Counted from the stretch's first letter, positions 23,406 through 33,096 are shown. The stretch: 64,000 nucleotides of DNA from Prevotella sp. P2-180 (GCF_002251435.1 NZ_NPJI01000090.1:152263-216262); one strand, 5' to 3'. The notes: generated by a model from the sequence alone, not told the origin. A program made the numbers and translations.

Positions 23406-25409
23406 CTACTTGCACTGAATCTTAATCATAATGAAAGAGTAAGGGGCAAGTTCGAGTGTCATGTTTTTCTTTACCTTTATCTGTGTTGTTACAGGAGCAA
23501 TGGGCTGAGAATCGAAATTGTTTTCGTCTTCAGGCTGTCCGCTCAGGGTAACTTGTGTTGCAAGAGGCTTCATTCCGCTGAAACGCGAGAGGTTTACCTT
23601 TGCTGTCTTAGTATTTGCAGTGGCGTTGCAGATCTTCACAAACAGTTCGCGGGTCTTTGTGTTAAGTACCACGCTCTGCTCCTGAAGTAAGCCTTCGCCT
23701 TCCGATTTGTCAGGATTGTCGATTGTCACGCAGTTGCCGTAGTAGTAGTTGCCTGCCGACTCGCCAAACATCTTCTGTACATAATAGCTGCAAGTGGGAT
23801 ATACGCGTGAGTTGTCGTAGTATATGAGGTCAGGATTCCACTGTGTACCGTTTTTGCGGGCAAGCAGCGGTGCGTATGATGTCATACATACAACATCTCC
23901 GTTACGCTCTATATGTAGTAGGTAAAGGGCCTCAGACAGGGCATCGATGAGTTTTTTGTCCTTTGCGGCATATTCGCCAAGGTACACCTTGGTCTTGCGG
24001 TCGCGTGGATAGCTGTCATATTGGCGCGATTTTTGGAAGTATTCGCGTGGCTCGTAGTAGTGTTCGTCAAGAATAGGCATTGCCAGTTCTTCTGCTATTC
24101 TCCAACCATTGTCGTAGTCTGGATTGCCTTTGTGTGAACCAGGTCCTGCTGTGCCTACGATAATGATTTCAGGATGAGCCTTTGTCACACGCTCGTAGAT
24201 ATACTTGAAACGCTCTTCGAATTCTGGAGAAATGCGCTCCTCGTTGCCTATGCCAAGATATTTGAGGTTGAATGGAGCTGGATGGCCTGCTTCTGCACGC
24301 ACTTTTCCCCATTTGGTGTCCACACCGCCGTTTGCCCATTCGATGAGGTCGAGAGCCTCTTCAACCCATTCGTCCATCTGTGCCATGGCAATGGTGTCTT
24401 GAGCTTGGTTTTTCATTCCCCAACCTCCGTTTGTGCCTTGACAGCTTACACCACATGGAAGTATTGGCAGTGGCTCCATGCCCATGTCTTCGCAGAGCTG
24501 GAAATACTCGTGATAACCTATTTCCATCGACTGGTGGTAGCCCCATGTGTTCTTCAATTGCTTACGCTGATGTTTCGGGCCTACGGTATTTTTCCAACGA
24601 TATGTGTTCCAAAAACCATCTCCACCGCCGTGTACTACACATCCTCCGGGGAAACGCATGAAGCGAGGACGAATGGCCTCAAGTGTCTCGGCAAGGTCTT
24701 TGCGTATGCCGTGACCATGATATGTGTCTTGTGGCATGAGCGACACTTGGTCGACGTCCATCACGCCTGTTTTGAGTGCGAGTATCTGAAGCACTGCTGT
24801 GTTACAGTCTTTTGTGGCTGTGATGGTGGCTGAATACTGTTTCCACTGGTTGCCGCTAACGGTTACCGTGGCTTCTCCCAGAACGTTCGGGTCCTTGCCC
24901 CATCCTGTTGGTTCGGCAATGACGATGCGTACAGGCTTGTCGTCTCCTTCCACATTGCGTGCGAAGAAAGAGAAATCGTACTTGTCACCAGCCTTGATTG
25001 TCATAGCGTCGAATCCATCGTTCTGAATACCGAAACCTGTCCATCCGGTATAGTCATAGTAATGACCTACACGCTCGATGTTTAGTCGCATGTAGTTTGG
25101 ATTGTTTGGATGAAGCGGTTGCTGCTGCTTTGCTTCGAGGAAGCCTAAGGAATGTCCTGGGCGTATGGTGCGCCATGCTGTACCAGGACCCCAACCGTCG
25201 TGGTCGGAAGGAGAATACTCGAACGATCCGTTTTGAACGAGTTGTGCGTTAAGTCCGCCGTCGGCAGAATTGTTGATGTCCTCGAAGAAAATACCGATAA
25301 GTTGGTCACTTATCTGCTTGCCTCCAGACGGGGCTTTCATTTGCTTCTGGGCTGAGACACCCAGTGCTGAAGCCAACAATAGGGCTCCGAATAAATAACG
25401 TTTGTTCAT
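23406..25409 (-). CDS. Secreted GH51 alpha-L-arabinofuranosidase
   Basis: This 667-aa enzyme releases arabinofuranose side chains from arabinan or arabinoxylan. The start is the ATG at 25409, which gives a proper signal peptide (MNKRYLFGALLLASALGVSA); the open frame extends further upstream but has no signal. It has a carbohydrate-binding-like N-terminal region (about residues 60-190), then the GH51 barrel with RFPGGCVVHGG, the acid/base Glu in LGIGNEERIS and the nucleophile Glu in YLGEYAAKDK, and a C-terminal beta domain. It is a single gene with its own terminator. Confidence 0.9.
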   Translation of the reverse strand: MNKRYLFGALLLASALGVSAQKQMKAPSGGKQISDQLIGIFFEDINNSADGGLNAQLVQNGSFEYSPSDHDGWGPGTAWRTIRPGHSLGFLEAKQQQPLHPNNPNYMRLNIERVGHYYDYTGWTGFGIQNDGFDAMTIKAGDKYDFSFFARNVEGDDKPVRIVIAEPTGWGKDPNVLGEATVTVSGNQWKQYSATITATKDCNTAVLQILALKTGVMDVDQVSLMPQDTYHGHGIRKDLAETLEAIRPRFMRFPGGCVVHGGGDGFWNTYRWKNTVGPKHQRKQLKNTWGYHQSMEIGYHEYFQLCEDMGMEPLPILPCGVSCQGTNGGWGMKNQAQDTIAMAQMDEWVEEALDLIEWANGGVDTKWGKVRAEAGHPAPFNLKYLGIGNEERISPEFEERFKYIYERVTKAHPEIIIVGTAGPGSHKGNPDYDNGWRIAEELAMPILDEHYYEPREYFQKSRQYDSYPRDRKTKVYLGEYAAKDKKLIDALSEALYLLHIERNGDVVCMTSYAPLLARKNGTQWNPDLIYYDNSRVYPTCSYYVQKMFGESAGNYYYGNCVTIDNPDKSEGEGLLQEQSVVLNTKTRELFVKICNATANTKTAKVNLSRFSGMKPLATQVTLSGQPEDENNFDSQPIAPVTTQIKVKKNMTLELAPYSFIMIKIQCK

Positions 25410-25530
25410 TATAATATTAGTTTTAGTTAGTAAATGTCTTATTGAAAAGGTTGGCGGCTGCCGTTCGTAATAGAATTGCAGCCGCCTGAAGAGAGGTGTT
25501 ACCTTATATATAATAAGGTGGGATAGGGTC

Positions 25531-28509
25531 TTATTCTTCTTCCTTAATCTTGCGGCCCATAGTGCGGAAGGCGATAGGAGCTGCAATGAAGATGGAAGAG
25601 CAAGTACCGAAGACAACACCGAGAATCATCGCAAACGAGAAGCTGCGGATGCTGTCGCCACCAAGGATGAAGATGCAAAGTAGCACTATCAATGTGGTAA
25701 CAGAGGTGTTGATGGTACGTGCCAAGGTCTGGTTCAGCGAGTCGTTGAACAGTTGCTGGCGGTCACGCTTCGGGAAGAGGTTAAAGTTCTCGCGGATACG
25801 GTCGAACACCACCACCTTGTCGTTGATAGAATAACCGATAACGGTAAGTATGGCACCGATGAATGTCTGGTCGATTTCGAGCGACATTGGAACGAAGCCC
25901 CATAATGCCGAATAGATACCAATAACGATGAGTGTGTCGAGAGCCAAGGCGATGGTAGAACCCCATGAGTAAGCAATGTTGCGGAAGCGGATGAGGATAT
26001 AGAGGAAAATGGCTATCAATGCGAAGATAACGCTTATGATAGCACCATGTGTGATATCCTTAGCCACAGAAGGACCCACCTTTGTGCTGCTGATGATTGA
26101 TCCACCTTCGCGTACGTCAGGATTCTTGAAGGCTTCAACGCTCTTCTGTGTCACGAGACCTGCGCTTGACATGGCCTTGTAGAGAATGTTTTCACACTCG
26201 TCGTCGACGTTAGGATTGTTTGACTCAATCTTATAGTTGGTTGACACGCGGATGGTCTTGCCGTCAGTACCGAGGGCGATGGCGCTCACATTGGCGTCGC
26301 CGAAGGCACCCTGAAGGGCTGTACGAACATCCTCAGGCTCAACGGCCTTCTCAAGTTTCACAACATAGTTGCGACCACCGGTGAAGTCGATGCTCTTGCT
26401 CAGTCCGCGGGTGGCGAGACATACGATGAGCAGAACAGCAGCAATACCCCAGATGGTGAAGGTCCTCTTGTAGATGCCCATGAAGTTGAACTTCGTGTTC
26501 TGCATAAGGTTCTTGGAGAAACCTGTAGAGAAGGTGAGGTTGAGCCACTTGTCCTTGTTCATGCGGTTCTCGTATACCAGACGTGTGAGGTAAACGGCTG
26601 TGAAGAACGAGCAGAAGATACCGATGATAAGAGTGGTGGCGAAACCGCGGATAGGACCTGTACCGAAGGCGTAAAGTATGAAACCTGTGATGATAGATGT
26701 CAAGTTAGAGTCGAAGATGGCCGAGAAAGCGTTGGCATAACCTTTCTTTATGGCTTCGCGAACGTTTGAACCTGCTCTAAGCTCTTCCTTGGTACGCTCA
26801 TAGATAAGCACGTTGGCATCGACTGCCATACCGAGCGAGAGCACGATACCAGCGATACCTGGCATTGTAAGGGCGGCCTGGAACGAGGTGAGGATGCCGA
26901 GAGTGAAGAAGAGGTTGAAGATAAGTGCGATGTTGGCCATCATACCTGGGATGACGCCATAGAGGCAGAGCATGTAGATCATCAGGAGGATGAATGCCAC
27001 GATGAACGACATCACACCTTGCTGTATTGACTGTGCACCGAGTGACGGACCAACCACTTCTTCCTGCACGATACGAGTAGGAGCTGGCATCTTACCAGAG
27101 TTGAGCGTGTTGGCGAGGTCCTTGGTGTCCTCGATGGTGAAGTTACCTGAGATTTCTGAGTTACCGCCAGAGATTTCACCATTTACGCGAGGTGCGCTAT
27201 AAACAGAGTTGTCGAGCACGATGGCAATGGCGCGGTTGATGTTCATCTTTGTGAGTTGAGCCCAGCGGCGTGCACCGTCGCTGTTCATCTGCATTGATAC
27301 GTTAGGCTGTCCATACTGTGAGAAGCCATCCTTGGCAGATGTGATTACGTCTCCTTCCAGTGGAGCGCGGCCAGAAGGCTCGGTCACCTTGATGGCATGG
27401 AGTTCATATACCTGACCCTTTGTGTCGAAATCGGCAGGCTTGGCGCTCCATAAGAGCTTAAGGTCAGACGGAAGCACTTGGCGTGCTATTTCAGAATAGA
27501 TGACTTTGTTAACATCGGCTGTATCGCGTGCCATGGCATAACCTACAGTACTCAGTCCTTGACCCTGTACAGGCTGGAATACAGAGAACAGAGGGTTCTG
27601 CTTCTTTAATGCCTCCGCGCTCTTGTCGGTGCTGGCTTCTGTCTTCTTCAGCTTTGCAAGTGCAGAAGATTCAGCCTTTGCAGTATCAGCCTTTGCAGTA
27701 TCAGCAACAGCCTCAGTAGTCTTTGTAGAATCAGCAGTAGCCTCTTCTACGTTGCCTGCTGCATAGCGCTGGTTGAGCTGAGCGAGCAGAGGAACGATTT
27801 CCTGACTGTTGTATGTCTCCCAGAACTCAAGGTTGGCGCTTCCCTGAAGGAGCTTGCGCACACGCTCAGGCTCTTTGATACCAGGCATTTCCACCATGAT
27901 ACGTCCAGACTGTCCTTCGAGCTTTTGTATGTTAGGCTGAACAACACCGAACTTGTCGATACGGTTGCGCACTACGAGGAAAGAGTTGTCAACAGCCGAC
28001 TGTACTTCAGCCCTTACGGCAGCCTCCACTTCAGAGTCGCTGCTTTGTGTGTTCACCTTTCCCTTCATCTGCTGTGTTGCAAAAACCTCAGCAAGACGAT
28101 GGCCTGGAGCATTCTGCTTGTAGTACTTGATGAAGAGTGAGACGAAGTCAGCCTGGCTGGTCTCTTCTTCTTTCTTAGCCTGCTCCATAGACTTTGTGAA
28201 GGCAGCGTCGGTTTTGTGGTCAGCCAGAACGGCAACAACGTCGGGCACCGACACTTCGAGGATTACATTCATACCGCCCTTCAGGTCAAGTCCGAGGCCG
28301 ATTTCCATTTCACGGCACTGCTTAAGCGAATAAGCGCCGAGATACACTTTCTCGTTCATGATTGAGTCGAGGTATTCCTGTCCAGCCTCTTCACCCATCG
28401 CAGCCGCCTTGTTTTCATAGTGGCGTGTGACGAACGAGAAGGACAGATAGAATACGCACACCAGAATCAGGACAAGTGCGATAAACTTTACAATTCCTTT
28501 GTTTTGCAT
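25531..28509 (-). CDS. secDF: Protein translocase subunit SecDF (fusion)
   Basis: SecDF is a proton-driven membrane motor that helps pull preproteins out of the SecYEG channel. The 992-aa protein joins SecD and SecF, as usual in Bacteroidota. It has an N-terminal TM helix, the periplasmic P1 domain (GLGLDLKGGMNVILEV), a six-TM SecD block (LSLGMAVDANVLIYERTKEE), then SecF (IDFTGGRNYVV, YSINDKVVVFDRIREN). The P1 domain carries an Ala/Lys/Thr/Asp-rich insertion with ADTAK repeats (about residues 255-315). A -7 box TATATTTG is at 28574-28567. Confidence 0.95.
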   Translation of the reverse strand: MQNKGIVKFIALVLILVCVFYLSFSFVTRHYENKAAAMGEEAGQEYLDSIMNEKVYLGAYSLKQCREMEIGLGLDLKGGMNVILEVSVPDVVAVLADHKTDAAFTKSMEQAKKEEETSQADFVSLFIKYYKQNAPGHRLAEVFATQQMKGKVNTQSSDSEVEAAVRAEVQSAVDNSFLVVRNRIDKFGVVQPNIQKLEGQSGRIMVEMPGIKEPERVRKLLQGSANLEFWETYNSQEIVPLLAQLNQRYAAGNVEEATADSTKTTEAVADTAKADTAKAESSALAKLKKTEASTDKSAEALKKQNPLFSVFQPVQGQGLSTVGYAMARDTADVNKVIYSEIARQVLPSDLKLLWSAKPADFDTKGQVYELHAIKVTEPSGRAPLEGDVITSAKDGFSQYGQPNVSMQMNSDGARRWAQLTKMNINRAIAIVLDNSVYSAPRVNGEISGGNSEISGNFTIEDTKDLANTLNSGKMPAPTRIVQEEVVGPSLGAQSIQQGVMSFIVAFILLMIYMLCLYGVIPGMMANIALIFNLFFTLGILTSFQAALTMPGIAGIVLSLGMAVDANVLIYERTKEELRAGSNVREAIKKGYANAFSAIFDSNLTSIITGFILYAFGTGPIRGFATTLIIGIFCSFFTAVYLTRLVYENRMNKDKWLNLTFSTGFSKNLMQNTKFNFMGIYKRTFTIWGIAAVLLIVCLATRGLSKSIDFTGGRNYVVKLEKAVEPEDVRTALQGAFGDANVSAIALGTDGKTIRVSTNYKIESNNPNVDDECENILYKAMSSAGLVTQKSVEAFKNPDVREGGSIISSTKVGPSVAKDITHGAIISVIFALIAIFLYILIRFRNIAYSWGSTIALALDTLIVIGIYSALWGFVPMSLEIDQTFIGAILTVIGYSINDKVVVFDRIRENFNLFPKRDRQQLFNDSLNQTLARTINTSVTTLIVLLCIFILGGDSIRSFSFAMILGVVFGTCSSIFIAAPIAFRTMGRKIKEEE

Positions 28510-28623
28510 TTTTTTATTATTATATTTTTAATTTATTATTGTCAAGCTATTGTCGAAAAAAGCATGCAAATATAATGATTTTTTTACAATTTAAAAAATA
28601 AAAACAAGATTTTCTCAATTTTT

Positions 28624-29709
28624 TTATGGTTTATAGTTGAATTTAAGCCAACAATATATGGGATAATGGTCTGATGCGAGGATTTTGTTGTCCACTCGAC
28701 AGTTGTATGGTGTGAAATGGCTGGAACATAAAATGTTGTCGATACGTACGTTAAAACCTTTCTGATTATATGACAAACCGGGACCATTTGCTGTCTCTAT
28801 ATAGCAGTCTGTGAGACCATCGGCTACGGTGCGGTGTGTGTAGGATATGGGGCTGTCGTTGAAGTCTCCGCATACTATTATAGGGTAGTCGGGATGACTT
28901 TTTATATAGTTAGCCACCGCCCTTGCCTGGGGAGCTCTCAGCTTTGCGGCATTTGCCAGTTTGCCTGCAATGTATTGTGTTTCCTTTTTTACCGTGTCTC
29001 TTTCTATGTCTCCATGAAACATTTGTTTATAGCGTGTCTTGTCATCGTTTGTCAGATGGTTGCTCTCAAAGTGGTTGTTTATGACTATCACGGTTTTTCC
29101 GTTGACATTGAGCCAACATGCAATGCTTCCGTTACGTTTTGACTCGTAGTCAATGCGTTCGGTCTTAATAATCTTGTATTTTGAATATACGCTCACGGCG
29201 TTCATTTTCATATCTCCCACTTCAAGTCTTGAGCTATATTGGTAGATGCTGTCGAGATGCACCTTTGGGTTTAGCCATTGTCCGAGATCTTCCTGTATAC
29301 ACAATATGTCGGCCTTGCTGTTTTTCACGTAGTTCATTGTTGTTTCAAATGAATTGTCCACGCCTTTGTCGTATACGTATCCATGTACGTTGAACGACAA
29401 TACTTTCATACATCCTATTGGAGTGTCGTGAGGAATATTAAATGGTATGTATTTCCTTATCGGCACATAACACATTATGAATCCGATGATGGGAATGAAT
29501 ATCATTCTTTTGCATACTATTAGCCATACCATAAGAAATCCGAGATTTATCAGCAACATTACAGGAAAAGCAAGCCCTATTGTGGCTGCTAACGGATGTA
29601 CTGATGGATTTATGTAGTCGGAATATCCCACTGCAAGCATTACGACAATAGTGGCGATGTTTGCCCCTGCCACTATGTTTCTGGCAATCAGTTTTATTTT
29701 GCTTATCAT
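28624..29709 (-). CDS. Endonuclease/exonuclease/phosphatase family membrane protein
   Basis: This 361-aa protein has three N-terminal transmembrane helices (about residues 10-85) and then an EEP-fold catalytic domain: VLSFNVHGYVYD, ILCIQEDLGQW, NNHFESNHLT, VCGDFNDSPISY and the terminal SDHYPIYCWL carry the expected Asn, Glu, His, Asp and Asp-His residues. Bacteroidota have several such membrane-anchored EEP proteins, with suspected phosphodiesterase activity on lipids or nucleic acids; the substrate is unknown. It starts 8 bp after the rhomboid stop, so the two are probably cotranscribed. Confidence 0.85.
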   Translation of the reverse strand: MISKIKLIARNIVAGANIATIVVMLAVGYSDYINPSVHPLAATIGLAFPVMLLINLGFLMVWLIVCKRMIFIPIIGFIMCYVPIRKYIPFNIPHDTPIGCMKVLSFNVHGYVYDKGVDNSFETTMNYVKNSKADILCIQEDLGQWLNPKVHLDSIYQYSSRLEVGDMKMNAVSVYSKYKIIKTERIDYESKRNGSIACWLNVNGKTVIVINNHFESNHLTNDDKTRYKQMFHGDIERDTVKKETQYIAGKLANAAKLRAPQARAVANYIKSHPDYPIIVCGDFNDSPISYTHRTVADGLTDCYIETANGPGLSYNQKGFNVRIDNILCSSHFTPYNCRVDNKILASDHYPIYCWLKFNYKP

Positions 29710-29717
29710 TGTTTTTC

Positions 29718-30638
29718 TTATCCGTTGCTGCTGTCGAAGAGTTTTTGCTTTTCTTCTTTTGTCAGACTATCATATCCACTTCGGCGTATTTTGTCGAGTA
29801 TGCGGTCAATTTCTTCCTGGTTTTGCTTTTTCCTTGCATTAAATTCCCAGTCGTCTTCCCTGTCGTTGGTGCCGCCTTTGTGTACTTTCATTTTTGGCTG
29901 GCTTCTCTTTTCGAAGTTTTCCTTAAGCCTGTCAAAAAACTGTCGTCCGTTGCTTCTTCCGTATCCAGCTGTGGGATGGTTGTTCCAATATCGTATCATG
30001 AGATATCCGAAAAGCATACCTCCAAGATGTGCCATGTGGGCAACATTGTCTCCAGAAGAGCTCATGGCAGAGAAGAGATCTATAGCCACGTAGAACATCA
30101 CAAACCATTTTGCCTTGATCGGGATGGGCAGTGGGAAGATGAATATGCGCTCGTTGGGGAATATCATTCCGAAGGCGAGAAGTATGGCATACACAGCTCC
30201 AGAGGCTCCAATGGTGGTCCATCCGTTGAGTTGTGTAGATAGCTGATGTCCAATGGCGAACAGTTCGCCGAATCCAACTGTCGGGTCTTGTGCTGAGATG
30301 GTGAAATAGAAGGAGAAGAATTGGGCAATCTCCTGCATTATGCCAGCTCCCACTCCGCATGAAATGTAATAAAATAAGAATTTCTTAGGTCCCCAAACAT
30401 TTTCTATCACAACACCAAACATCCAGAGTGCAAACATGTTGAAGAGAATATGTGTGAAACCAGAATGCAAAAACATGTATGTCAATAACTGCCATACCTG
30501 AAAATCGGCAGCCATAAAAAAGTGCAATCCCAATAGGTCGTTGAGGTCTAATCCTCTGAGTTGCAATATCCATGTTGCCACGAATGCTATGATATTGACC
30601 AACAATAGATTTTTGGTCACAACAGGAATGTTTCTCAT
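29718..30638 (-). CDS. Rhomboid family intramembrane serine protease
   Basis: This 306-aa protein with six or so TM segments has the rhomboid catalytic Ser in GASGAVYAILLAFG (about residues 145-158), His in HMAHLGGMLFGYLMIRYW, and the early HSGFTHILFNMFALWMFG motif. It cleaves transmembrane proteins within the membrane. The C-terminal cytoplasmic tail (about 75 aa) is charged, and the segment IDRILDKIRRSGYDSLTKEE is a DUF6576-like end typical of Bacteroidota rhomboids. The ATG at 30638 is preferred to the TTG at 30644. A -7 box TAATTTTG is at 30689-30682. Confidence 0.92.
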   Translation of the reverse strand: MRNIPVVTKNLLLVNIIAFVATWILQLRGLDLNDLLGLHFFMAADFQVWQLLTYMFLHSGFTHILFNMFALWMFGVVIENVWGPKKFLFYYISCGVGAGIMQEIAQFFSFYFTISAQDPTVGFGELFAIGHQLSTQLNGWTTIGASGAVYAILLAFGMIFPNERIFIFPLPIPIKAKWFVMFYVAIDLFSAMSSSGDNVAHMAHLGGMLFGYLMIRYWNNHPTAGYGRSNGRQFFDRLKENFEKRSQPKMKVHKGGTNDREDDWEFNARKKQNQEEIDRILDKIRRSGYDSLTKEEKQKLFDSSNG

Positions 30639-30772
30639 AATCAATTTACCTTTCTATTATTAATAATCATCTTTATGGCCGCAAAATTACTAAAAATCTT
30701 CGTCAATTCATACAAAAAAAGGCATGTATAAGAAGAAAATTAGAGAAAAAACTATTTTTTTTTCTTTTTTTG

Positions 30773-30803
30773 TTTGAATTGTGAATTCTTTACCCTATAT
30801 TTG
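30773..30803 (+). promoter_or_regulatory. Promoter of the HU gene
   Basis: TTTG at 30773-30776 and TATATTTG at 30796-30803 are separated by 19 bp, an exact match to the Bacteroidota consensus. The start codon follows at 30858. Confidence 0.75.
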
Positions 30804-30857
30804 CGTACGAAAAGTACAGAAATCATTTTATATAACAACAAATAACTTATTAAAATT

Positions 30858-31130
30858 ATGAACAAGACAGAATTAGTTGAAAAAATCGCCTTAGGTTCAG
30901 GTCTTTCTAAGGAAGCATCGAAAAAGGCTCTTGATGCTACAGTGGCAGCCATAAAGGAGGCTTTGGTTGCTGGTGACAAGGTGGCACTTGTTGGTTTCGG
31001 TACATTCAGTGTAACTGAGCGTCCTGCCCGTGAGGGTGTGAATCCGTTGACTAAAGAGAAAATCCAGATTGAGGCAAAGAAGAGTGCAAAGTTCAAGGCT
31101 GGTGCAGAACTGGCTGATGCCTTGAATTAA
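30858..31130 (+). CDS. HU family DNA-binding protein
   Basis: This 90-aa histone-like protein bends and compacts DNA as a dimer. It has the canonical HU sequence: MNKTELVEKIA at the N-terminus, GFGTFSVTERPAREGVNPLT leading into the beta arm, and a C-terminal helix. Strong promoter, short monocistronic unit and a following stem-loop are consistent with high expression. Which HU paralogue it is cannot be decided. Confidence 0.95.
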   Translation: MNKTELVEKIALGSGLSKEASKKALDATVAAIKEALVAGDKVALVGFGTFSVTERPAREGVNPLTKEKIQIEAKKSAKFKAGAELADALN

Positions 31131-31180
31131 TATTGTAAAAAAATATTTTACTCTACTACTGCAAGTGGGTAAAGAAGTAT

Positions 31181-31226
31181 AAAGGAGATAAGAGGAGATT
31201 ACGTTTATCTCCTTTATCTCCTTTTT
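31181..31226. terminator. Bidirectional terminator between HU and kduD
   Basis: AAAGGAGATAAGAGGAGAT pairs with ATCTCCTTTATCTCCTTT with one bulged base. T tracts follow on the plus strand (CTTTTTTATACTC) and a weaker one lies on the minus strand. It sits in the convergent spacer. Confidence 0.7.
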
Positions 31227-31261
31227 TATACTCTTTTTCTACCTTATAGTTTTATGAAGCA

Positions 31262-32065
31262 TCAGGGCTGCTTGCCGATGTAGGCAAGTATACCACCGTC
31301 TACATAGAGTATGTGGCCGTTCACAAAGTCTGATGCGTCTGAAGCCAAGAATACAGCTGGACCCATAAGGTCGTCGGGTGTACCCCAACGTGCGGCTGGA
31401 GTCTTTGAGATGATGAAACGATCAAACGGATGGCGGCTGCCGTCGGGTTGTATCTCGCGCAGTGGAGCAGTTTGTGGTGTAGCTATATAGCCAGGGCCAA
31501 TACCATTGCACTGTATGTTGTGTTCACCAAACTCAGAGCAGATGTTGCGTGTGAGCATTTTCAGTCCGCCCTTTGCTGCAGCGTATGCCGAAACGGTCTC
31601 GCGTCCGAGTTCGCTCATCATTGAGCAGATATTGATAATCTTTCCGTGTCCTTTCTTTATCATTCCTGGAATGACAGCTTTCGACACGATAAAAGGAGCG
31701 TTGAGGTCGATATCTATAACCTTACGGAAGTCTTCTACCGACATATCAGTCATAGGTATACGTTTGATGATACCAGCGTTGTTAACAAGTATGTCTATGG
31801 TTCCAAGTTCTTTTTCTATGTCTGCCACCATAGCCTTTACTTGTTCTTCGTCGGTCACGTCGCAGATATATCCCTTAGCCTCAATACCTTTTGCCTTATA
31901 GTCAGCGAGTGCTTGGTCGAGGTGTTCCTGACCGCGGCAGTTGAATGCTATTTTTGCTCCTGCCAGTGCGTATGCCTCGGCAATGGCGAAGCCGATACCG
32001 TAGGCTGCTCCTGTCACGAGGGCCACCTTGCCCTCAAGTGAGAATCTTTTGCTGAATGTATCCAT
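31262..32065 (-). CDS. kduD: 2-keto-3-deoxy-gluconate dehydrogenase / gluconate 5-dehydrogenase (SDR, KduD-like)
   Basis: This 267-aa short-chain dehydrogenase has the NAD(P) motif TGAAYGIG (about residues 18-25), NNAG, catalytic Ser in INICSMMSELG, YAAAK, and a C-terminal family end ASDFVNGHILYVDGG. Its position 36 bp after kduI supports the KduD role: oxidoreduction between 2-keto-3-deoxygluconate and 2,5-diketo-3-deoxygluconate in unsaturated uronate catabolism. The sequence is also close to gluconate 5-dehydrogenase (IdnO) annotations, which cannot be separated by eye. Confidence 0.82.
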   Translation of the reverse strand: MDTFSKRFSLEGKVALVTGAAYGIGFAIAEAYALAGAKIAFNCRGQEHLDQALADYKAKGIEAKGYICDVTDEEQVKAMVADIEKELGTIDILVNNAGIIKRIPMTDMSVEDFRKVIDIDLNAPFIVSKAVIPGMIKKGHGKIINICSMMSELGRETVSAYAAAKGGLKMLTRNICSEFGEHNIQCNGIGPGYIATPQTAPLREIQPDGSRHPFDRFIISKTPAARWGTPDDLMGPAVFLASDASDFVNGHILYVDGGILAYIGKQP

Positions 32066-32101
32066 GTGTAGTTTATATTTCGAATATTTTCAACTCCTTA
32101 A

Positions 32102-32947
32102 CTACTTCAAGTCAGTGATTAGCGAGAAGTCTTGGTCGCCGTAGTCGAGGTTTTCTCCACCCATACCCCAAATAAAGGTGTAGTTGTGGGTTGCGGCTGC
32201 AGAGTGGATGCTCCATTCTGGTGAGAGTACAGCCTGGTCGCCCTTCATCCAGATGTGGCGTGTCTCGTCCACTTCTCCCATAAAATGGCATACAGCCTGG
32301 TCTTGTGGCACCTCGAAGTAGAAGTATGCTTCCATTCGGCGGCTGTGTACGTGTGCCGGCATGGTATTCCATACGCTGCCAGTTGCAAGTTCAGTCATAC
32401 CCATCTGTAGCTGACAAGTGGGCAGAACCTGTGATACGAGCATCTTGTTGATGTTTCTCTCGTTGCTCATTTCGAGCGAGCCCATGTGAGCCACTATAGC
32501 GTCTTCCTTTGTCACCTTGCGGCAAGGATATTCTTTGTGGGCAGTGGTGCTATTGAAGTAGAACTTTGCCGGACAATCAGGATTGGTGCTGCTGAATATC
32601 ACGTCACGGTCACCTCTTCCGATATATAGAGCTTCCTTAAATCCGAGAGTGAAAGTCTCATCTCCCACTTTTATTGTTCCTTCACCCTGGCCAACGTTAA
32701 AAATACCGATTTCGCGTCGTGTGGTGAAGAAATCAGCTTTCAGGGGGTCGATAGCCTCGAGCTTCAGAGCCTCGTTAACAGGCATTGCTCCACCAACCAC
32801 CATTCTGTCATACATAGAGTAAACCATGTTTACTTCGTCGGCAGCGAACACTTTCTCAATAAGAAAGTCGCGGCGGATGCGTGCTGTATCATAGTTTTTT
32901 GCATCCTGTGGGTGTGCTGCATAGCGCACTTCATAATTTGTTTTCAT
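32102..32947 (-). CDS. kduI: 5-dehydro-4-deoxy-D-glucuronate isomerase KduI
   Basis: KduI converts 4-deoxy-L-threo-5-hexosulose uronate (from pectin or glycosaminoglycan lyase products) to 2,5-diketo-3-deoxygluconate. The 281-aa double-cupin protein has the metal site MPAHVHSRRMEAYFYFEV (His, His, Glu) near residue 197 and a later His in EWSIHSAAATHNY. Length is standard. It is the first gene of the kduI-kduD unit, with a clear promoter. No pectin lyase or transporter lies next to it, so the substrate source is probably elsewhere in the genome. Confidence 0.95.
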   Translation of the reverse strand: MKTNYEVRYAAHPQDAKNYDTARIRRDFLIEKVFAADEVNMVYSMYDRMVVGGAMPVNEALKLEAIDPLKADFFTTRREIGIFNVGQGEGTIKVGDETFTLGFKEALYIGRGDRDVIFSSTNPDCPAKFYFNSTTAHKEYPCRKVTKEDAIVAHMGSLEMSNERNINKMLVSQVLPTCQLQMGMTELATGSVWNTMPAHVHSRRMEAYFYFEVPQDQAVCHFMGEVDETRHIWMKGDQAVLSPEWSIHSAAATHNYTFIWGMGGENLDYGDQDFSLITDLK

Positions 32948-32981
32948 ATATAATTTGTTTGTTTATATTGATTTGCTTGCA

Positions 32982-33012
32982 CAAAGGTACTTAAAGTTTA
33001 TTGAAAATCAAA
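32982..33012 (-). promoter_or_regulatory. Promoter of kduI-kduD
   Basis: On the minus strand TTTG (33012-33009) and TACCTTTG (32989-32982) are separated by 19 bp, matching the Bacteroidota consensus. The kduI start is 34 bp downstream. Confidence 0.7.
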
Positions 33013-33057
33013 ATATAATACGCATTTTCTTTGCTTTTTACTTATTTTTAAGAAAAG

Positions 33058-33089
33058 AAAAAGGCTGCACGACTATCGTACAGCCTTTT
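33058..33089 (-). terminator. Intrinsic terminator after tRNA-Gln
   Basis: AAAAGGCTG and CAGCCTTTT form a 9-bp stem just after the tRNA on the minus strand. The hairpin is followed by TTTTCTTTTCTT. Confidence 0.7.
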
Positions 33090-33096
33090 CTTGGAG

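Noticed and set aside
24174..24833. 219-residue plus-strand frame within the GH51 gene
   Set aside because: Antisense to the catalytic domain of a clear GH51 enzyme; Cys/His-rich composition is a reading-frame artefact.
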